Below, piece by piece: positions 1 to 12,247 of a stretch of DNA of 59,592 bases. The notes under the pieces are model-generated. The model was given only the letters and a program-made list of their open reading frames with translations. It was not told where the DNA came from and searched no databases. This stretch comes from Paratractidigestivibacter sp963605405 (GTDB lineage: Bacteria > Actinomycetota > Coriobacteriia > Coriobacteriales > Atopobiaceae), in assembly GCA_963605405.1 (NCBI GenBank), contig CAVCUP010000015.1, forward strand, positions 1 through 59,592. The letters run 5' to 3'. Every line of letters begins with the position of its first letter. Position 1 is the stretch's first letter. Position numbers and translations under genes: made by a program.

Positions 1-3810
<3,810 letters not shown>

Positions 3811-4073
3811 GGGGCCGCCCCGAGGGGGCGGCCCCGTCTGCTGAATTCACAGGAACGGAAGGGCCCGGCCGGCCAGGCGATCGCTCTCGATCTGTCCTTT
3901 GGATCCACTCTGAAAGGAATCGGGTGTTCCCTGTAACATATGTACAGGCTCGATCCGATCATCGCTTGTCTGTCTCTTCCCGATCTCTCGATCGCAGTAT
4001 CCGGTTCTCAAGGTCCCCGCTCGGCGCCTCGGCTGGTGTCTCGGACCCGCTCGTCGGCGCCGCGCGAGGAGTT
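3811..4073 (-). other. rRNA operon leader with boxA-like antitermination motif
   Basis: Leader of about 255 nt between the proposed rRNA promoter and the 16S 5' end. On the minus strand it carries ACCTTGAGAACCGGATA (complement near 4002-4018), which resembles the CTTTGAGAACT-type boxA antitermination element of actinobacterial rrn leaders. No protein-coding gene is evident here. Confidence 0.55.
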
Positions 4074-4102
4074 AATTTACGCCCGTCGCCGGGGCGTGTC
4101 CA
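4074..4102 (-). promoter_or_regulatory. Probable rRNA operon promoter
   Basis: On the minus strand, a -35 hexamer TGGACA (complement 4097-4102) and a -10 hexamer TAAATT (complement 4074-4079) are separated by exactly 17 bases. The GC-rich spacer stands between two otherwise AT-rich stretches. Transcription would start near 4066, about 255 nt before the 16S 5' end. This is inferred from sequence alone. Confidence 0.55.
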
Positions 4103-4197
4103 GGTGGTTTCGGGCATTCACGATTTCTTCATATTCAAGGCGCCCACGGAGGATTTGCCGCCGCTTGCAGACGCTCCCCTGCCATTCGACCGTAAGG

Positions 4198-4881
4198 CTA
4201 TTTATCAACCTCATCCTTTAGCTTAAGTAGTCCGTCAGTCATGGCTTTATGGGCCTCGTCGCTTGCGAGCCTGAAGAGGCCGGCCGTGAGGAGCCTATAG
4301 GTCGGGGTGCCGTCTATATGGTTGACGGTGTTCTCCTCGACGATCCTGGCGGCAACCTCAGATGCCCTGCGAGCATCTCTTTCCGCCACTCGATACTGCG
4401 GGAACGTCTCACACTGCCTGACAACGTCCTGCGTTACCTCGGGAATGCTGGAAATCGAGAGCGTGCGCCCGTAATCGGCGAAGTCGGCCTGCTTGCCGAT
4501 GCGGGCCTTCTCGCCGGCCTGAACCCCCGTTTGCTCCAGTCGTGCACGGGTATGCAGGTTGTAGACATGGTCGCAAACCAAGTGGCACCAGGCGCCTTTG
4601 ACCAGGTCGGTTACGCAAGTGGCCCCATAGGCCTTCGGGTTGACGCAATAGAAATCCCAGAACTCGTCGCAGCGTGGAACGGGGATGTGGTGCCGGAGCG
4701 TGAGATGTGTGAGCTTGTAATCTATGCGCGTAGACGCGTCGGGGACCATATACCCCACGTAAATGTCGGGAACGAGGTTGCCCAGCAGGAACGCGTCGAC
4801 GTCATCGATTCCGAGGGCAGCCGCCCCTCCTTCCGCAAGCAGACGCTCAACGTGGGCGATATGTATGTTCCAACTGGGCAT
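4198..4881 (-). CDS. Putative zinc-dependent phospholipase C-like protein
   Basis: A 227-residue soluble protein with no signal peptide. The start at 4881 (MPSWNIH) is chosen over an upstream in-frame Met because AAAGGA lies six bases before it. The N-terminal block MPSWNIHIAHVERLL, then GNLVPDIYVGYM, and later WCHLVCDHVYN resemble the His/Asp metal-ligand pattern of the bacterial zinc-dependent phospholipase C-like family. Several His and Asp residues are spaced as expected for a helical metallohydrolase. The substrate is unknown, and the cytoplasmic location makes a secreted lecithinase role unlikely. It follows pheT on the same strand but is separated from it by a terminator, so it is probably expressed on its own. 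The assignment rests on motif resemblance only. Confidence 0.5.
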   Translation of the reverse strand: MPSWNIHIAHVERLLAEGGAAALGIDDVDAFLLGNLVPDIYVGYMVPDASTRIDYKLTHLTLRHHIPVPRCDEFWDFYCVNPKAYGATCVTDLVKGAWCHLVCDHVYNLHTRARLEQTGVQAGEKARIGKQADFADYGRTLSISSIPEVTQDVVRQCETFPQYRVAERDARRASEVAARIVEENTVNHIDGTPTYRLLTAGLFRLASDEAHKAMTDGLLKLKDEVDK

Positions 4882-4920
4882 TCGCGTTCCTTTCCCGGGT
4901 TCCGTGCACTGGCAATTGTC

Positions 4921-4960
4921 GCGCATAAAGAAGGCCAGGCACCCGATTGGATGCCTGGCC
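4921..4960 (-). terminator. Rho-independent terminator after pheT
   Basis: A perfect 9-bp stem (GGCCAGGCA/TGCCTGGCC, 4933-4941 with 4952-4960) and a 10-base loop, followed on the minus strand by TTCTTTATG. It lies about 90 bases past the pheT stop and separates it from the next minus-strand gene. Confidence 0.8.
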
Positions 4961-5049
4961 GAAATAAGAGCTATTTGTCCGCAAGGGGCTCTACAACCTC
5001 CGGCCGCGGAAGCTCACAGGCGCCGACGAAGAAACCGCGAGGGGCGACG

Positions 5050-7509
5050 CTAGCTGCGGACCTCGCCGCCGACGGCGCGAAGAACCTTGTTCACGAGCTT
5101 CTCGTGCGCCTTCTCGACCTCCTCGGAGGTGAGGGTGCGGTCTGCTGCGCGATACGTGAGCGAGAAGGCCATGGACTTCTTGCCCTTACCCACACGCACG
5201 GGGTCGCGGTAGACGTCGAAGAGGCGGACGTCGGCGAGGAGCTTGCCGCCGGCGCTGGAGATGCGCTGGACGAGGGTCTCGTAACTGACGGACTCGTCGA
5301 CCACGAGGGCGAGGTCGTGGGTCACGCCGGGAAGCGTGGGGATGTCCTCGTAGGGCAGCTCGTTCTTTGCGAGGCGCAGCAGGTGCTCGACGGAGAGCTC
5401 GAACGCCACGACGGGGACGTCGACGCCGACCTTCTGGAGATTGGCGGGGTGGATATTGCCCACCCAGCCCACAGACTGGCTCTGGACGAGGACCTCAGCG
5501 GCCTGGCCCGGCTGCAGCCAGGGGAAACGCTCGGGGTCGGCGGCCTTGAAGCGAACCTTGGTCAGGCGCAGGGCGTCGAGAAGCTGCTCGACGGCACCCT
5601 TGGCGTCGAAAAAGTCATAGTCAGCCCACTTCTGGTTCCAGGCGTCGTCGGCGCGCTTGCCGGCAAGGACGCCGGCGACGAAGCTCGGCTCGTCGGGCTG
5701 GGACTTAGACTCGTGGCCGAAGAAGACGCGGCCGATCTCGTAGAGCGCGACGTTGGGCACGCCGTGGTCGAGGTTGTAGGCCACCGAACGGAGAAGGCCC
5801 GGGAGCATAGAGCGGCGCATCTCGGACTGGTCGGACACGAGCGGGTTGATAATCTTTACCGGGATGCCACGGCCTTCCTCGGTAATGCCAAGTTTGACGA
5901 GGTCGTTGGGGTCGGCGAAGCAGTAGGTGCTCGTCTCGGACAGGCCGCAGGCGCGAAGCGTGCTCCCGATAAGGCGAATACGGCGCTGCTCGACGGTGAG
6001 GCCACCGGCGTGGTTCTTGGCCGCGGGGAGCGTCGGCTCGATATCGCCCTCGCCCCACAGGCGGCAGATCTCCTCGATGAGGTCGCACTCGCGAGTGAGA
6101 TCGGGACGATTCGTGGGGGCGGTCACCGTGAGATGCCCCTCCTCAGCGGCCTCGACGGAGCAACCGAGGCGCTCGAGGCGAGAGACCATGAAGTCCTCGG
6201 GGATGTCCGCGCCGCAGAGCAGGCGGGCGCGCGCCGGGCGCAAATCGACCACGGCAGCGGGGACGACAACCGGGTAGACGTCGACGGTCCCCGGGCAGAC
6301 CTCGGCGCCGCAGCACTCCTCGAAGAGGGCGGCCGCGACCTCGGCGACGTTGGCGCAGTTGGCGCCGTCGACCTGGCGCTCGTAGCGGATGGAGGCCTCG
6401 CTCATGAGGTCGAGGTTGCGGCTCGTGCGGGAGATGTGGCCGGAGGAGAAGGTCGCGGACTCGAGCAGGACGTCCACGGTGTTCTCGTCGATCTCGGAGT
6501 TCATGCCGCCCATGACGCCGGCGAGGGCGACGGGCGTCTTGCCGTCGTCGGTGATGACGGCCATGTCCGGGGTGAGGGTACGCTCGACGCCGTCGAGGGT
6601 CTCGAGCTTCTCGCCCTCGGCGGCGGCGCGCACGACGATGTGGCGACGGCCGTCGCGCTCGGTGAGCTTGCCCAGGTCGAAAGCGTGGAGGGGCTGGCCG
6701 GTGAGGAACATCACGTAGTTGGTGACGTCGACGACGTTGTTGATGGGACGGCTGCCGGCGGCCACGACGCGGCGGGCGAGCCACTCGGGGGACGGACCGA
6801 TCTTTACGTTGCGAACGACACGGGCGCAGTAGCGCTGGCAGAGCTCGGGGTCGTCGATGGTCACGTCCACGAGGTCGTGGGCGTCGGGGCCCTGCTCGTT
6901 CTTGACGGAGGGCAGCTCGATGTGGGTGTCCTCGTCGAGCATGGCGGAGACCTCGACGGCCATGCCGGTCATCGAGAGGCAGTCCGGACGGTTCGGGGTG
7001 ATCTCGCAGTCGATCACGGTGTCCGACATGCCCATGTAGTCGGTGAAGTCCATACCGACGGGAGCGTCCTCGGGAAGGATCATGATACCGGAGTGGTCGC
7101 CGCCGAGGCCGAGCTCGCGCTCGGAGCAGTTCATGCCGCAGGACTGCACGCCGCGGAGCTTGGACTTCTTGATCTTTACGTCGCCGGGAAGCACCGCGCC
7201 GATCATCGCCGTGACGATGTGGTCGCCGGCGTTGAAGTTCTGGGCGCCGCAGACGATCTGCAGCGGCTCGGGCTTGCCGTCGGCGCCGAGGTTCTTCTCG
7301 CCCACGTCGACCTTGCAGACGTACATGTGGTCGGAGTCGGGGTGCGGGGTCTTCTCGAGGACCTTGGCCGTGACCACGTGGTCGAGGTCGGCGCCCACGC
7401 GCTCGACGGCCTCGACCTCGGTGCCGGTGCGTACGAACTCGTCGACGAGCTCGGAGGGGTTCTCCGGCACATCGACCATGGTCTTGAGCCATTCATATGA
7501 GATGCGCAT
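5050..7509 (-). CDS. pheT: Phenylalanine--tRNA ligase beta subunit
   Basis: Beta subunit (819 aa) of the heterotetrameric cytoplasmic phenylalanyl-tRNA synthetase, which charges tRNA-Phe and edits mischarged Tyr. The start MRISYEWLK at 7509 is preceded by AGAAAGG at nine bases; an upstream in-frame Met lacks this. Domains in order: an EMAP-like tRNA-binding OB fold (about 40-155), B3/B4 editing domain (about 210-370), B5 (about 400-475), class II core-like domain, and the C-terminal ferredoxin-like anticodon-binding domain (about 727-818). The length is normal for the family. It is the second gene of the pheS-pheT operon and is separated from pheS by an unusually long 214-bp spacer holding a direct repeat. 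Confidence 0.97.
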   Translation of the reverse strand: MRISYEWLKTMVDVPENPSELVDEFVRTGTEVEAVERVGADLDHVVTAKVLEKTPHPDSDHMYVCKVDVGEKNLGADGKPEPLQIVCGAQNFNAGDHIVTAMIGAVLPGDVKIKKSKLRGVQSCGMNCSERELGLGGDHSGIMILPEDAPVGMDFTDYMGMSDTVIDCEITPNRPDCLSMTGMAVEVSAMLDEDTHIELPSVKNEQGPDAHDLVDVTIDDPELCQRYCARVVRNVKIGPSPEWLARRVVAAGSRPINNVVDVTNYVMFLTGQPLHAFDLGKLTERDGRRHIVVRAAAEGEKLETLDGVERTLTPDMAVITDDGKTPVALAGVMGGMNSEIDENTVDVLLESATFSSGHISRTSRNLDLMSEASIRYERQVDGANCANVAEVAAALFEECCGAEVCPGTVDVYPVVVPAAVVDLRPARARLLCGADIPEDFMVSRLERLGCSVEAAEEGHLTVTAPTNRPDLTRECDLIEEICRLWGEGDIEPTLPAAKNHAGGLTVEQRRIRLIGSTLRACGLSETSTYCFADPNDLVKLGITEEGRGIPVKIINPLVSDQSEMRRSMLPGLLRSVAYNLDHGVPNVALYEIGRVFFGHESKSQPDEPSFVAGVLAGKRADDAWNQKWADYDFFDAKGAVEQLLDALRLTKVRFKAADPERFPWLQPGQAAEVLVQSQSVGWVGNIHPANLQKVGVDVPVVAFELSVEHLLRLAKNELPYEDIPTLPGVTHDLALVVDESVSYETLVQRISSAGGKLLADVRLFDVYRDPVRVGKGKKSMAFSLTYRAADRTLTSEEVEKAHEKLVNKVLRAVGGEVRS

Positions 7510-7565
7510 TTGAAACAGCCTTTCTGTTGCGCGAAACGATCGGATCCGGTTTCCCGCCCCCAACG

Positions 7566-7607
7566 GGGCCGGAGCCCCCAGACGGGGCGCCTGGGAAAGC
7601 TAGAACT
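7566..7607. repeat. 42-bp direct repeat, copy 1 (pheS-pheT spacer)
   Basis: Identical over 42 bases to 7690-7731, offset 124 bp. This copy reproduces the last few codon bases and the stop codon of pheS plus its downstream sequence, but in non-coding spacer. Each copy contains CCCAGGCGCCCCGTCTGGG, a potential small hairpin on the transcribed strand. Confidence 0.9.
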
Positions 7608-7689
7608 CATCAGTGCAAAACGTAGGCTTTTCCAGGTGCCCCGGGTGGGGCGCGACGGTCCCGACGATGCGTACTTGGGTACGTGAGGA

Positions 7690-7731
7690 GGGCCGGAGCC
7701 CCCAGACGGGGCGCCTGGGAAAGCTAGAACT
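7690..7731. repeat. 42-bp direct repeat, copy 2 (overlaps pheS 3' end)
   Basis: The second copy of the repeat. Its right end covers the pheS stop codon (7724-7726) and the preceding codons, so it is likely the parental sequence from which the spacer copy arose by local duplication. Between the copies, GGGGCACCTGGAAAAGCC on the minus strand is an imperfect complement to the repeat and allows alternative long-stem pairing. Confidence 0.9.
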
Positions 7732-8791
7732 GCTTTAAGAAACGCATGTCGCCGGTCATGAGCATGCGAAGGTCCGGCAGGTCGTAGCGAAGCGCCGCGA
7801 CGCGCTCGACGCCGATACCGAAGGCGAATCCGGTGTACTTCTCGGGGTCGATGCCGCAGTTGACGAAGACGTTGGGGTCGACCATGCCGCAGCCCAGGAT
7901 CTCGAGCCAGCCGGTGTTCTTGCAGAAGCGGCAGCCCTTGCCGTGGCAGACGCCGCAGGAGACGTCGACCTCGCAGGAAGGCTCGGTGAACGGGAAGAAG
8001 TGCGGGCGGTAGCGCGTGGCGCGGTCCTTGCCGAAGATCTCGCGGGTGAAGTAATCGAGCGTGCCCTTGAGGTCCCCGAAGGTGATGCCCTCATCCACGA
8101 CCAGGCCCTCGACCTGCGTGAACTGGGGCAGGTGGTTGGCGTCGGCGGTATCGGGGCGGAAGACCGTACCCGGGCAGATCATGTAGATGGGGGGCTCCTT
8201 GGCCTCCATGACGTGGGCCTGGACGCCGGAGGTCTGGGTGCGCAGGAGCACGTCGGACTCGCCCTGGACATGGACCTCCTTGCCCTCGGGCTGGTTATCC
8301 ACGACGTAGAAGGTGTCCTTGGCCGAGCGGCTGGGGTGGTCCTCAGGGGCGTTCAGCGCGGTGAAGTTGTAGTAGGTCGTCTCGATGTAGGGGCCGTCCT
8401 CGACGGTGTAGCCGAGCCCCGCGAAGATGTCCTCGATCTCCTCGCGAATCTGGGAGATGAGATGCTGGGTGCCCAGAGAGAGCTGACGGCCGGGAAGGGT
8501 GACGTCGACGGCGTCGGCCTCCATGCGCTTGGCCATAATGGCGCGGCCGAGCTCCTCCTTGCGCGTCTTGATGGCCATGTCCACATTGGCGCGGACGGTG
8601 TTGGCAAGCTGGCCCATGGCCGGGCGCTCCTCGGGCGGGACCTTGCCCATGGTGTGCATGATGGCGGTCAGGCTGCCCTTGCGGCCGAGCACGCCCACGC
8701 GAAGGGCCTCGAGGGCGTCCATGCTCTCGGCGCTGGCCAGCCCCTCCTTGACTTGCGCCTCAATCGCCTTGAGGTCGTCGGACATCGACAT
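7724..8791 (-). CDS. pheS: Phenylalanine--tRNA ligase alpha subunit
   Basis: Catalytic alpha subunit (355 aa) of phenylalanyl-tRNA synthetase. The N-terminal helical coiled-coil arm (about 1-95) is followed by the class II aminoacyl-tRNA synthetase core. A CxxC...CxxC knuckle (CGVCHGKGCRFC) sits in the core, as in many Gram-positive PheS proteins, and motif 3 is visible as FGIGVERVAALRY near the C terminus. The start is MSMSDD at 8791, with GAAAGGGG seven bases upstream. The gene is first in the pheST operon and is preceded by a T-box leader, so expression should rise when tRNA-Phe is uncharged. Confidence 0.97.
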   Translation of the reverse strand: MSMSDDLKAIEAQVKEGLASAESMDALEALRVGVLGRKGSLTAIMHTMGKVPPEERPAMGQLANTVRANVDMAIKTRKEELGRAIMAKRMEADAVDVTLPGRQLSLGTQHLISQIREEIEDIFAGLGYTVEDGPYIETTYYNFTALNAPEDHPSRSAKDTFYVVDNQPEGKEVHVQGESDVLLRTQTSGVQAHVMEAKEPPIYMICPGTVFRPDTADANHLPQFTQVEGLVVDEGITFGDLKGTLDYFTREIFGKDRATRYRPHFFPFTEPSCEVDVSCGVCHGKGCRFCKNTGWLEILGCGMVDPNVFVNCGIDPEKYTGFAFGIGVERVAALRYDLPDLRMLMTGDMRFLKQF

Positions 8792-8811
8792 TGCGTATCC
8801 CCTTTCAAAAC

Positions 8812-9098
8812 AAAAAGCCGTCCCGGACAAAGGTCCAAGGACGGCAAGAATTACCGCGGTACCACCTTGATTGACGCAGGTGTTTTCTCTCACGAGCGCC
8901 CACTCGTTTGCCCCGTGCCGTGGGGCGTACGGCTTCCCTACTGGGCGGCGAGAAGCGCTGTGGCCATCGCTGCCGTTAAGGTCGCGGCTGGTGGAGTGAA
9001 CTTCGGGCGTCAGCCTTGGAGGAGCCTCTCAGCCGATGGGCCCCATCTCTTGTCCGCTGGCGACGCGACGGCCCGAACCTCTCCGTCATTGCCTAAGG
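8812..9098 (-). promoter_or_regulatory. T-box riboswitch, phenylalanine-specific (pheST leader)
   Basis: The minus-strand leader contains the hallmark T-box AAGGTGGTACCGCGG (complement about 8854-8868), followed by a strong intrinsic terminator (GCCGTCC/GGACGGC arms, 8817-8845) with a TTTTTG tail at 8811-8816. The T-box sequence can form the competing antiterminator. A plausible specifier codon UUC (Phe) lies in GAAGTTCACTCC (complement of 8998-9000), within a Stem I-like region about 100 nt after the start. An extended -10 element TGCTATCAT (-10 hexamer complement at 9103-9108) sets the start near 9097. The codon identity and downstream pheST agree. Confidence 0.92.
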
Positions 9099-9113
9099 AA
9101 TGATGATAGCACA

Positions 9114-10676
9114 CTACCGCGCCTTGATTCCGCGCAGCACGCGAGCGGGCTTTCGGCGCTTGGGATCCAGGAGCCGGCCGACGAGCCCGAGCACAAAAAC
9201 GCTCAGAGCGATGGCCGCGAAGTACACGAGCGCCGTTGAGACGATCGGGAAGAGCGCCTGGAACGTGCGGCTGCGAATGATATCGGAGACCTTGGTGAGG
9301 TCGGCGATGGCCACATAACCCACGACCGAGGTGCCCTTGATCATGGACACGACCTCACCCGCATAGAGCTCGCGGACCGAGGCGAGAGCCTGCGGGTAAA
9401 CCACGCGCATGCGCGTCTCTTTCTCGGAGAAGCCGAGCGCGAGGGCCGCCTCCACCTCCCCCTTGGAGACGGAGCCGAGCCCGGACTGAAAGACCTGCGC
9501 CACACCGCCGGCGGCAACGACCCCCAGGCAGATGACCGCGACCATAGGGGCCGGAATCCCGACTCCGGAGAAGATCACGTAGTAGGAAAGCATGAGCCAG
9601 ACCAAGGTCGGGATGCCCGAGGATAGCTTGTCGTAGACCCCGGTGAGGAGGCGCACGAACCAGTTGCGGCTCCGCTCGGCCCCGCACAGCACCATGCCGA
9701 GAAGCGTGGCCACAGCCATCGCGCCAACGGAGATGCCCATCGTGACGCCGAGGCCGCCTACCACGAGCTTCCAGCGCTGCTCGTCGATAAAGGAGCTGCG
9801 GAAGTTTCTCTCGAGATAGGAGAGGAAGCCCTCGCCCTCCGCATCGGACGCCCTGGCAAGAAGGCAGGAGCCCGTGTGGATATACGCGTCGGAGAAGTCG
9901 ACCTGTTCGTCGCGCTCATCCGTGGGCGTGAGGCCGAAGGCGACATCCGCCTTGCCGCTCGCGACCGCCGCTATGAGGCCGCCGAAAGTGAGGTCCTGGA
10001 ACTCGACCTGCATACCGAGCTCGTAGGCGACGCGCTCGATAAGCTCGAACTCAAAGCCCGTGCGCTCGCCGTTCATGATGAAGCTCATCGGCTCGAAGTC
10101 GATCGTGCCGGCCACGCGCAGCACCGGGCCTGACTCGACCTTGGGGATGCCCTCCATGCTGTAATCACCGTCGACGACCCACTTCTGGTAAAGGGCGTCG
10201 AGCTCGCCGGAGTCCCGCATGCGCGCGAGGACCTCGTTGACCTTCTCCTTGAGCCCGTCGTTGCCCTCGGCGACGCCGAAGGCGCAGTCGTAAGGCATAA
10301 AGGCCGGGCTGTAGCGCACGTAGCCCGGGTTCTGGCGCTGGAACAGCGTGGCGTATATCTCCCCCACCGAGGCGTAGTCGGCGCGCCCGGCCGCGACCGC
10401 GGCGATGCTATCGGCGTCGGCCGAGTACACGTGGACCTGGCCCTCGGGCAGGGTATCCAGGAGCAGGATCGCGTCGAGCGTGCCGTCGGTAACCCCCACG
10501 CGCGATTCGGAGAGGATCTTGAGCTGCTCCTCGGCCGAGACCTCGACCACGTCGCCTTCCGCGGAAGGAGAATCCGCGGCGAAGGCCGGTAAGGCGGGCA
10601 GCGTCGCCAAGCAGACGGACGCCGCGACAAGAACGGCGGCGAGGCGCGCCGGCACGCTGCCGAACAACCTGCTCAT
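9114..10676 (-). CDS. Amino acid ABC transporter, fused binding-protein/permease (paralog 1)
   Basis: A 520-residue membrane protein of a polar amino acid uptake system. A signal peptide or first membrane segment lies at about 8-33. Residues 56-168 resemble the C-terminal lobe of family 3 solute-binding proteins (ending NEVLARM...LYQKWV). Residues 185-275 resemble the N-terminal lobe (LRVAGTIDFEP, TGFEFELIERVAYELG, SGKADVAFGLTPTDER, VDFSDAY). Residues 300-505 form a HisM/GlnP-type permease with an EAA-like loop (EVEAALALGFSEKETR). The lobe order is therefore reversed compared with ordinary binding proteins. Its start overlaps the stop of the upstream paralog in TGATG, implying translational coupling. 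The substrate cannot be read from sequence. Confidence 0.88.
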   Translation of the reverse strand: MSRLFGSVPARLAAVLVAASVCLATLPALPAFAADSPSAEGDVVEVSAEEQLKILSESRVGVTDGTLDAILLLDTLPEGQVHVYSADADSIAAVAAGRADYASVGEIYATLFQRQNPGYVRYSPAFMPYDCAFGVAEGNDGLKEKVNEVLARMRDSGELDALYQKWVVDGDYSMEGIPKVESGPVLRVAGTIDFEPMSFIMNGERTGFEFELIERVAYELGMQVEFQDLTFGGLIAAVASGKADVAFGLTPTDERDEQVDFSDAYIHTGSCLLARASDAEGEGFLSYLERNFRSSFIDEQRWKLVVGGLGVTMGISVGAMAVATLLGMVLCGAERSRNWFVRLLTGVYDKLSSGIPTLVWLMLSYYVIFSGVGIPAPMVAVICLGVVAAGGVAQVFQSGLGSVSKGEVEAALALGFSEKETRMRVVYPQALASVRELYAGEVVSMIKGTSVVGYVAIADLTKVSDIIRSRTFQALFPIVSTALVYFAAIALSVFVLGLVGRLLDPKRRKPARVLRGIKAR

Positions 10677-12232
10677 CAGGCCTCGATCCCGGCGAGGATG
10701 CGCTCAGCCCCGCGGCGCTTGGGGTCGAGCCTCTTGCCCGCGCGGGCAAGGAGCCACGAGCTGAGCGCGATCACGGCAAAGTAGACGATCGCCGTGGAGA
10801 CAAGCGGGAAGAACGCCTGGAACGTCCGGCTGCGGATGATGTCGGAGACCTTGGTGAGGTCGGCGATGGCCACGTAGCCCACGACCGAGGTGCCCTTGAT
10901 CAGCGCGGTGAGCTGACCGGAGTAGAGCCCCCAGACAGAGCGCGCGGCCTGGGGCAGCACGACGCGCCGGAACGTCTCGCCGCGAGAGAAGCCCATGGCG
11001 AGGGCGGCCTCGGTCTGGCCCTGGTCGACAGAGTCGAGACCGGCCGTGAACACCTTAGAGAGCGGGGCCGCCGCCTCAAGGCCGAAGCAGATGACGGCCA
11101 CCGCGACGGCCGGGATGTCGATCCCCTGGAAGACGACGTAGTAGAGCAGCATGAGCCAGACGAGGACCGGGATGCCCGTGACGACCTTCACATAGGCGCG
11201 CGCGAAGCCGCGCGCCGCGGCGCCTCGGGTGCCCATCCAGCAAAGAAGCGCTCCGCCGAGCGTCGCGAGGATAAAGGAGCCCGCGGAGATGAGGGCGGTG
11301 ACGCCGAGGCCGCTCACGACCATCTTCCAGCGCCCCTCGGCGACGAAGGTGCTCTGGAAGTTCGTTATGAGGGCGTCGAGGAGGCTCGGCGCGGCGGCCT
11401 CGTCGTCGACGCACATAGCGACCCAGGGGATGTCGAAGAGGTTCTCGCAGAACTCGAGCTGGGAAGCGCGCTCCTCGGTCCTCGCATAGCCCGTTGCCAC
11501 GTCGGCCTTGCCGGAGGAGACCGCCGCGAGCTCGCCGGCGAAGGTGGTGTCGAAGAACTCGGCTCTCATGCCGAGCTCGTAGGCGACGCGCATGGCCATC
11601 TCGATGTCGGCGCCCGCGGGCTTGCCGTCCTGGATGAACATCGCGGGCTCGGAGCTCGTCGAGATGGCGAAGGTCAGCGCCTCGCCGCCCTCGACAACGG
11701 GGATGTCGTCCAGGGAGTAATCGCCTTCCTCGAACCACTTGTTGTAAACGGAGTCCACGATGCCCTCCGCGGCGAGCTTGGCCTGGGCCTCGTTGATGCG
11801 GTCCCTGAGGTCGGTGTTGCCCTTGGCGGTCGCGAAGCGGCTGTCGAAGGTGTAGATCGGCGTGGAAAGATAGGTGTAGCCCGGGTTCGCCTCCATGAAC
11901 AGCCTCGCCGTGAACTCGGGCTGCAGGGCGTAATCGACCCTGCCCGCGTCGAGGGCGGCAGCGATGTCCGTGACGCTGTCGAACTGCTGAATCGTCGCAT
12001 TGGGGAAGTCGCGCTCGGCGTAGACGCTGGTCAGCCCGCCGAGATGCACGCCGATGGAGGCGTTTTCCAGCAGCGAGGAGACCTCCTCGGCGCTCGCCTG
12101 CCTCACGCGACTCAGGATAGACTCGTCGACCGCGTGCGCGCGGACGGGGACGGTGAGCACGGCGGCGATCGCCATAAGCGCGGCGGCCAGAACGGCGCAG
12201 ACGCGCTTGCGGATGGATAGGTTCTTTCTCAT
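10676..12232 (-). CDS. Amino acid ABC transporter, fused binding-protein/permease (paralog 2)
   Basis: A 518-residue paralog of the gene that follows it, with the same architecture: signal peptide (about 7-34), C-lobe-like module (about 58-170), N-lobe-like module (about 185-280), then a five-to-six-helix permease ending in DPKRRGAERILAGIEA. The ATG at 12232 is preferred over a GTG two codons earlier because AGGGG lies eight bases before it. It starts 15 bases after the ATPase gene and overlaps the next paralog by one base, so ATPase and both fusions form one operon. The permease C-terminal halves of the three paralogs are nearly identical (VGYVAIADLTKVSDIIRSRT), while the binding modules differ, suggesting distinct ligands or heterodimer formation. 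Confidence 0.88.
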   Translation of the reverse strand: MRKNLSIRKRVCAVLAAALMAIAAVLTVPVRAHAVDESILSRVRQASAEEVSSLLENASIGVHLGGLTSVYAERDFPNATIQQFDSVTDIAAALDAGRVDYALQPEFTARLFMEANPGYTYLSTPIYTFDSRFATAKGNTDLRDRINEAQAKLAAEGIVDSVYNKWFEEGDYSLDDIPVVEGGEALTFAISTSSEPAMFIQDGKPAGADIEMAMRVAYELGMRAEFFDTTFAGELAAVSSGKADVATGYARTEERASQLEFCENLFDIPWVAMCVDDEAAAPSLLDALITNFQSTFVAEGRWKMVVSGLGVTALISAGSFILATLGGALLCWMGTRGAAARGFARAYVKVVTGIPVLVWLMLLYYVVFQGIDIPAVAVAVICFGLEAAAPLSKVFTAGLDSVDQGQTEAALAMGFSRGETFRRVVLPQAARSVWGLYSGQLTALIKGTSVVGYVAIADLTKVSDIIRSRTFQAFFPLVSTAIVYFAVIALSSWLLARAGKRLDPKRRGAERILAGIEA

Positions 12233-12247
12233 TGGCACCGCCCCTGT

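Noticed and set aside
4249..7500. Very long plus-strand open frame (over 1000 codons) opposite pheT
   Set aside because: It is a GC-bias shadow of pheT on the other strand; its translation is Val/Asp/Gly/Leu-rich with no domain, no SD, and pheT is unambiguous.
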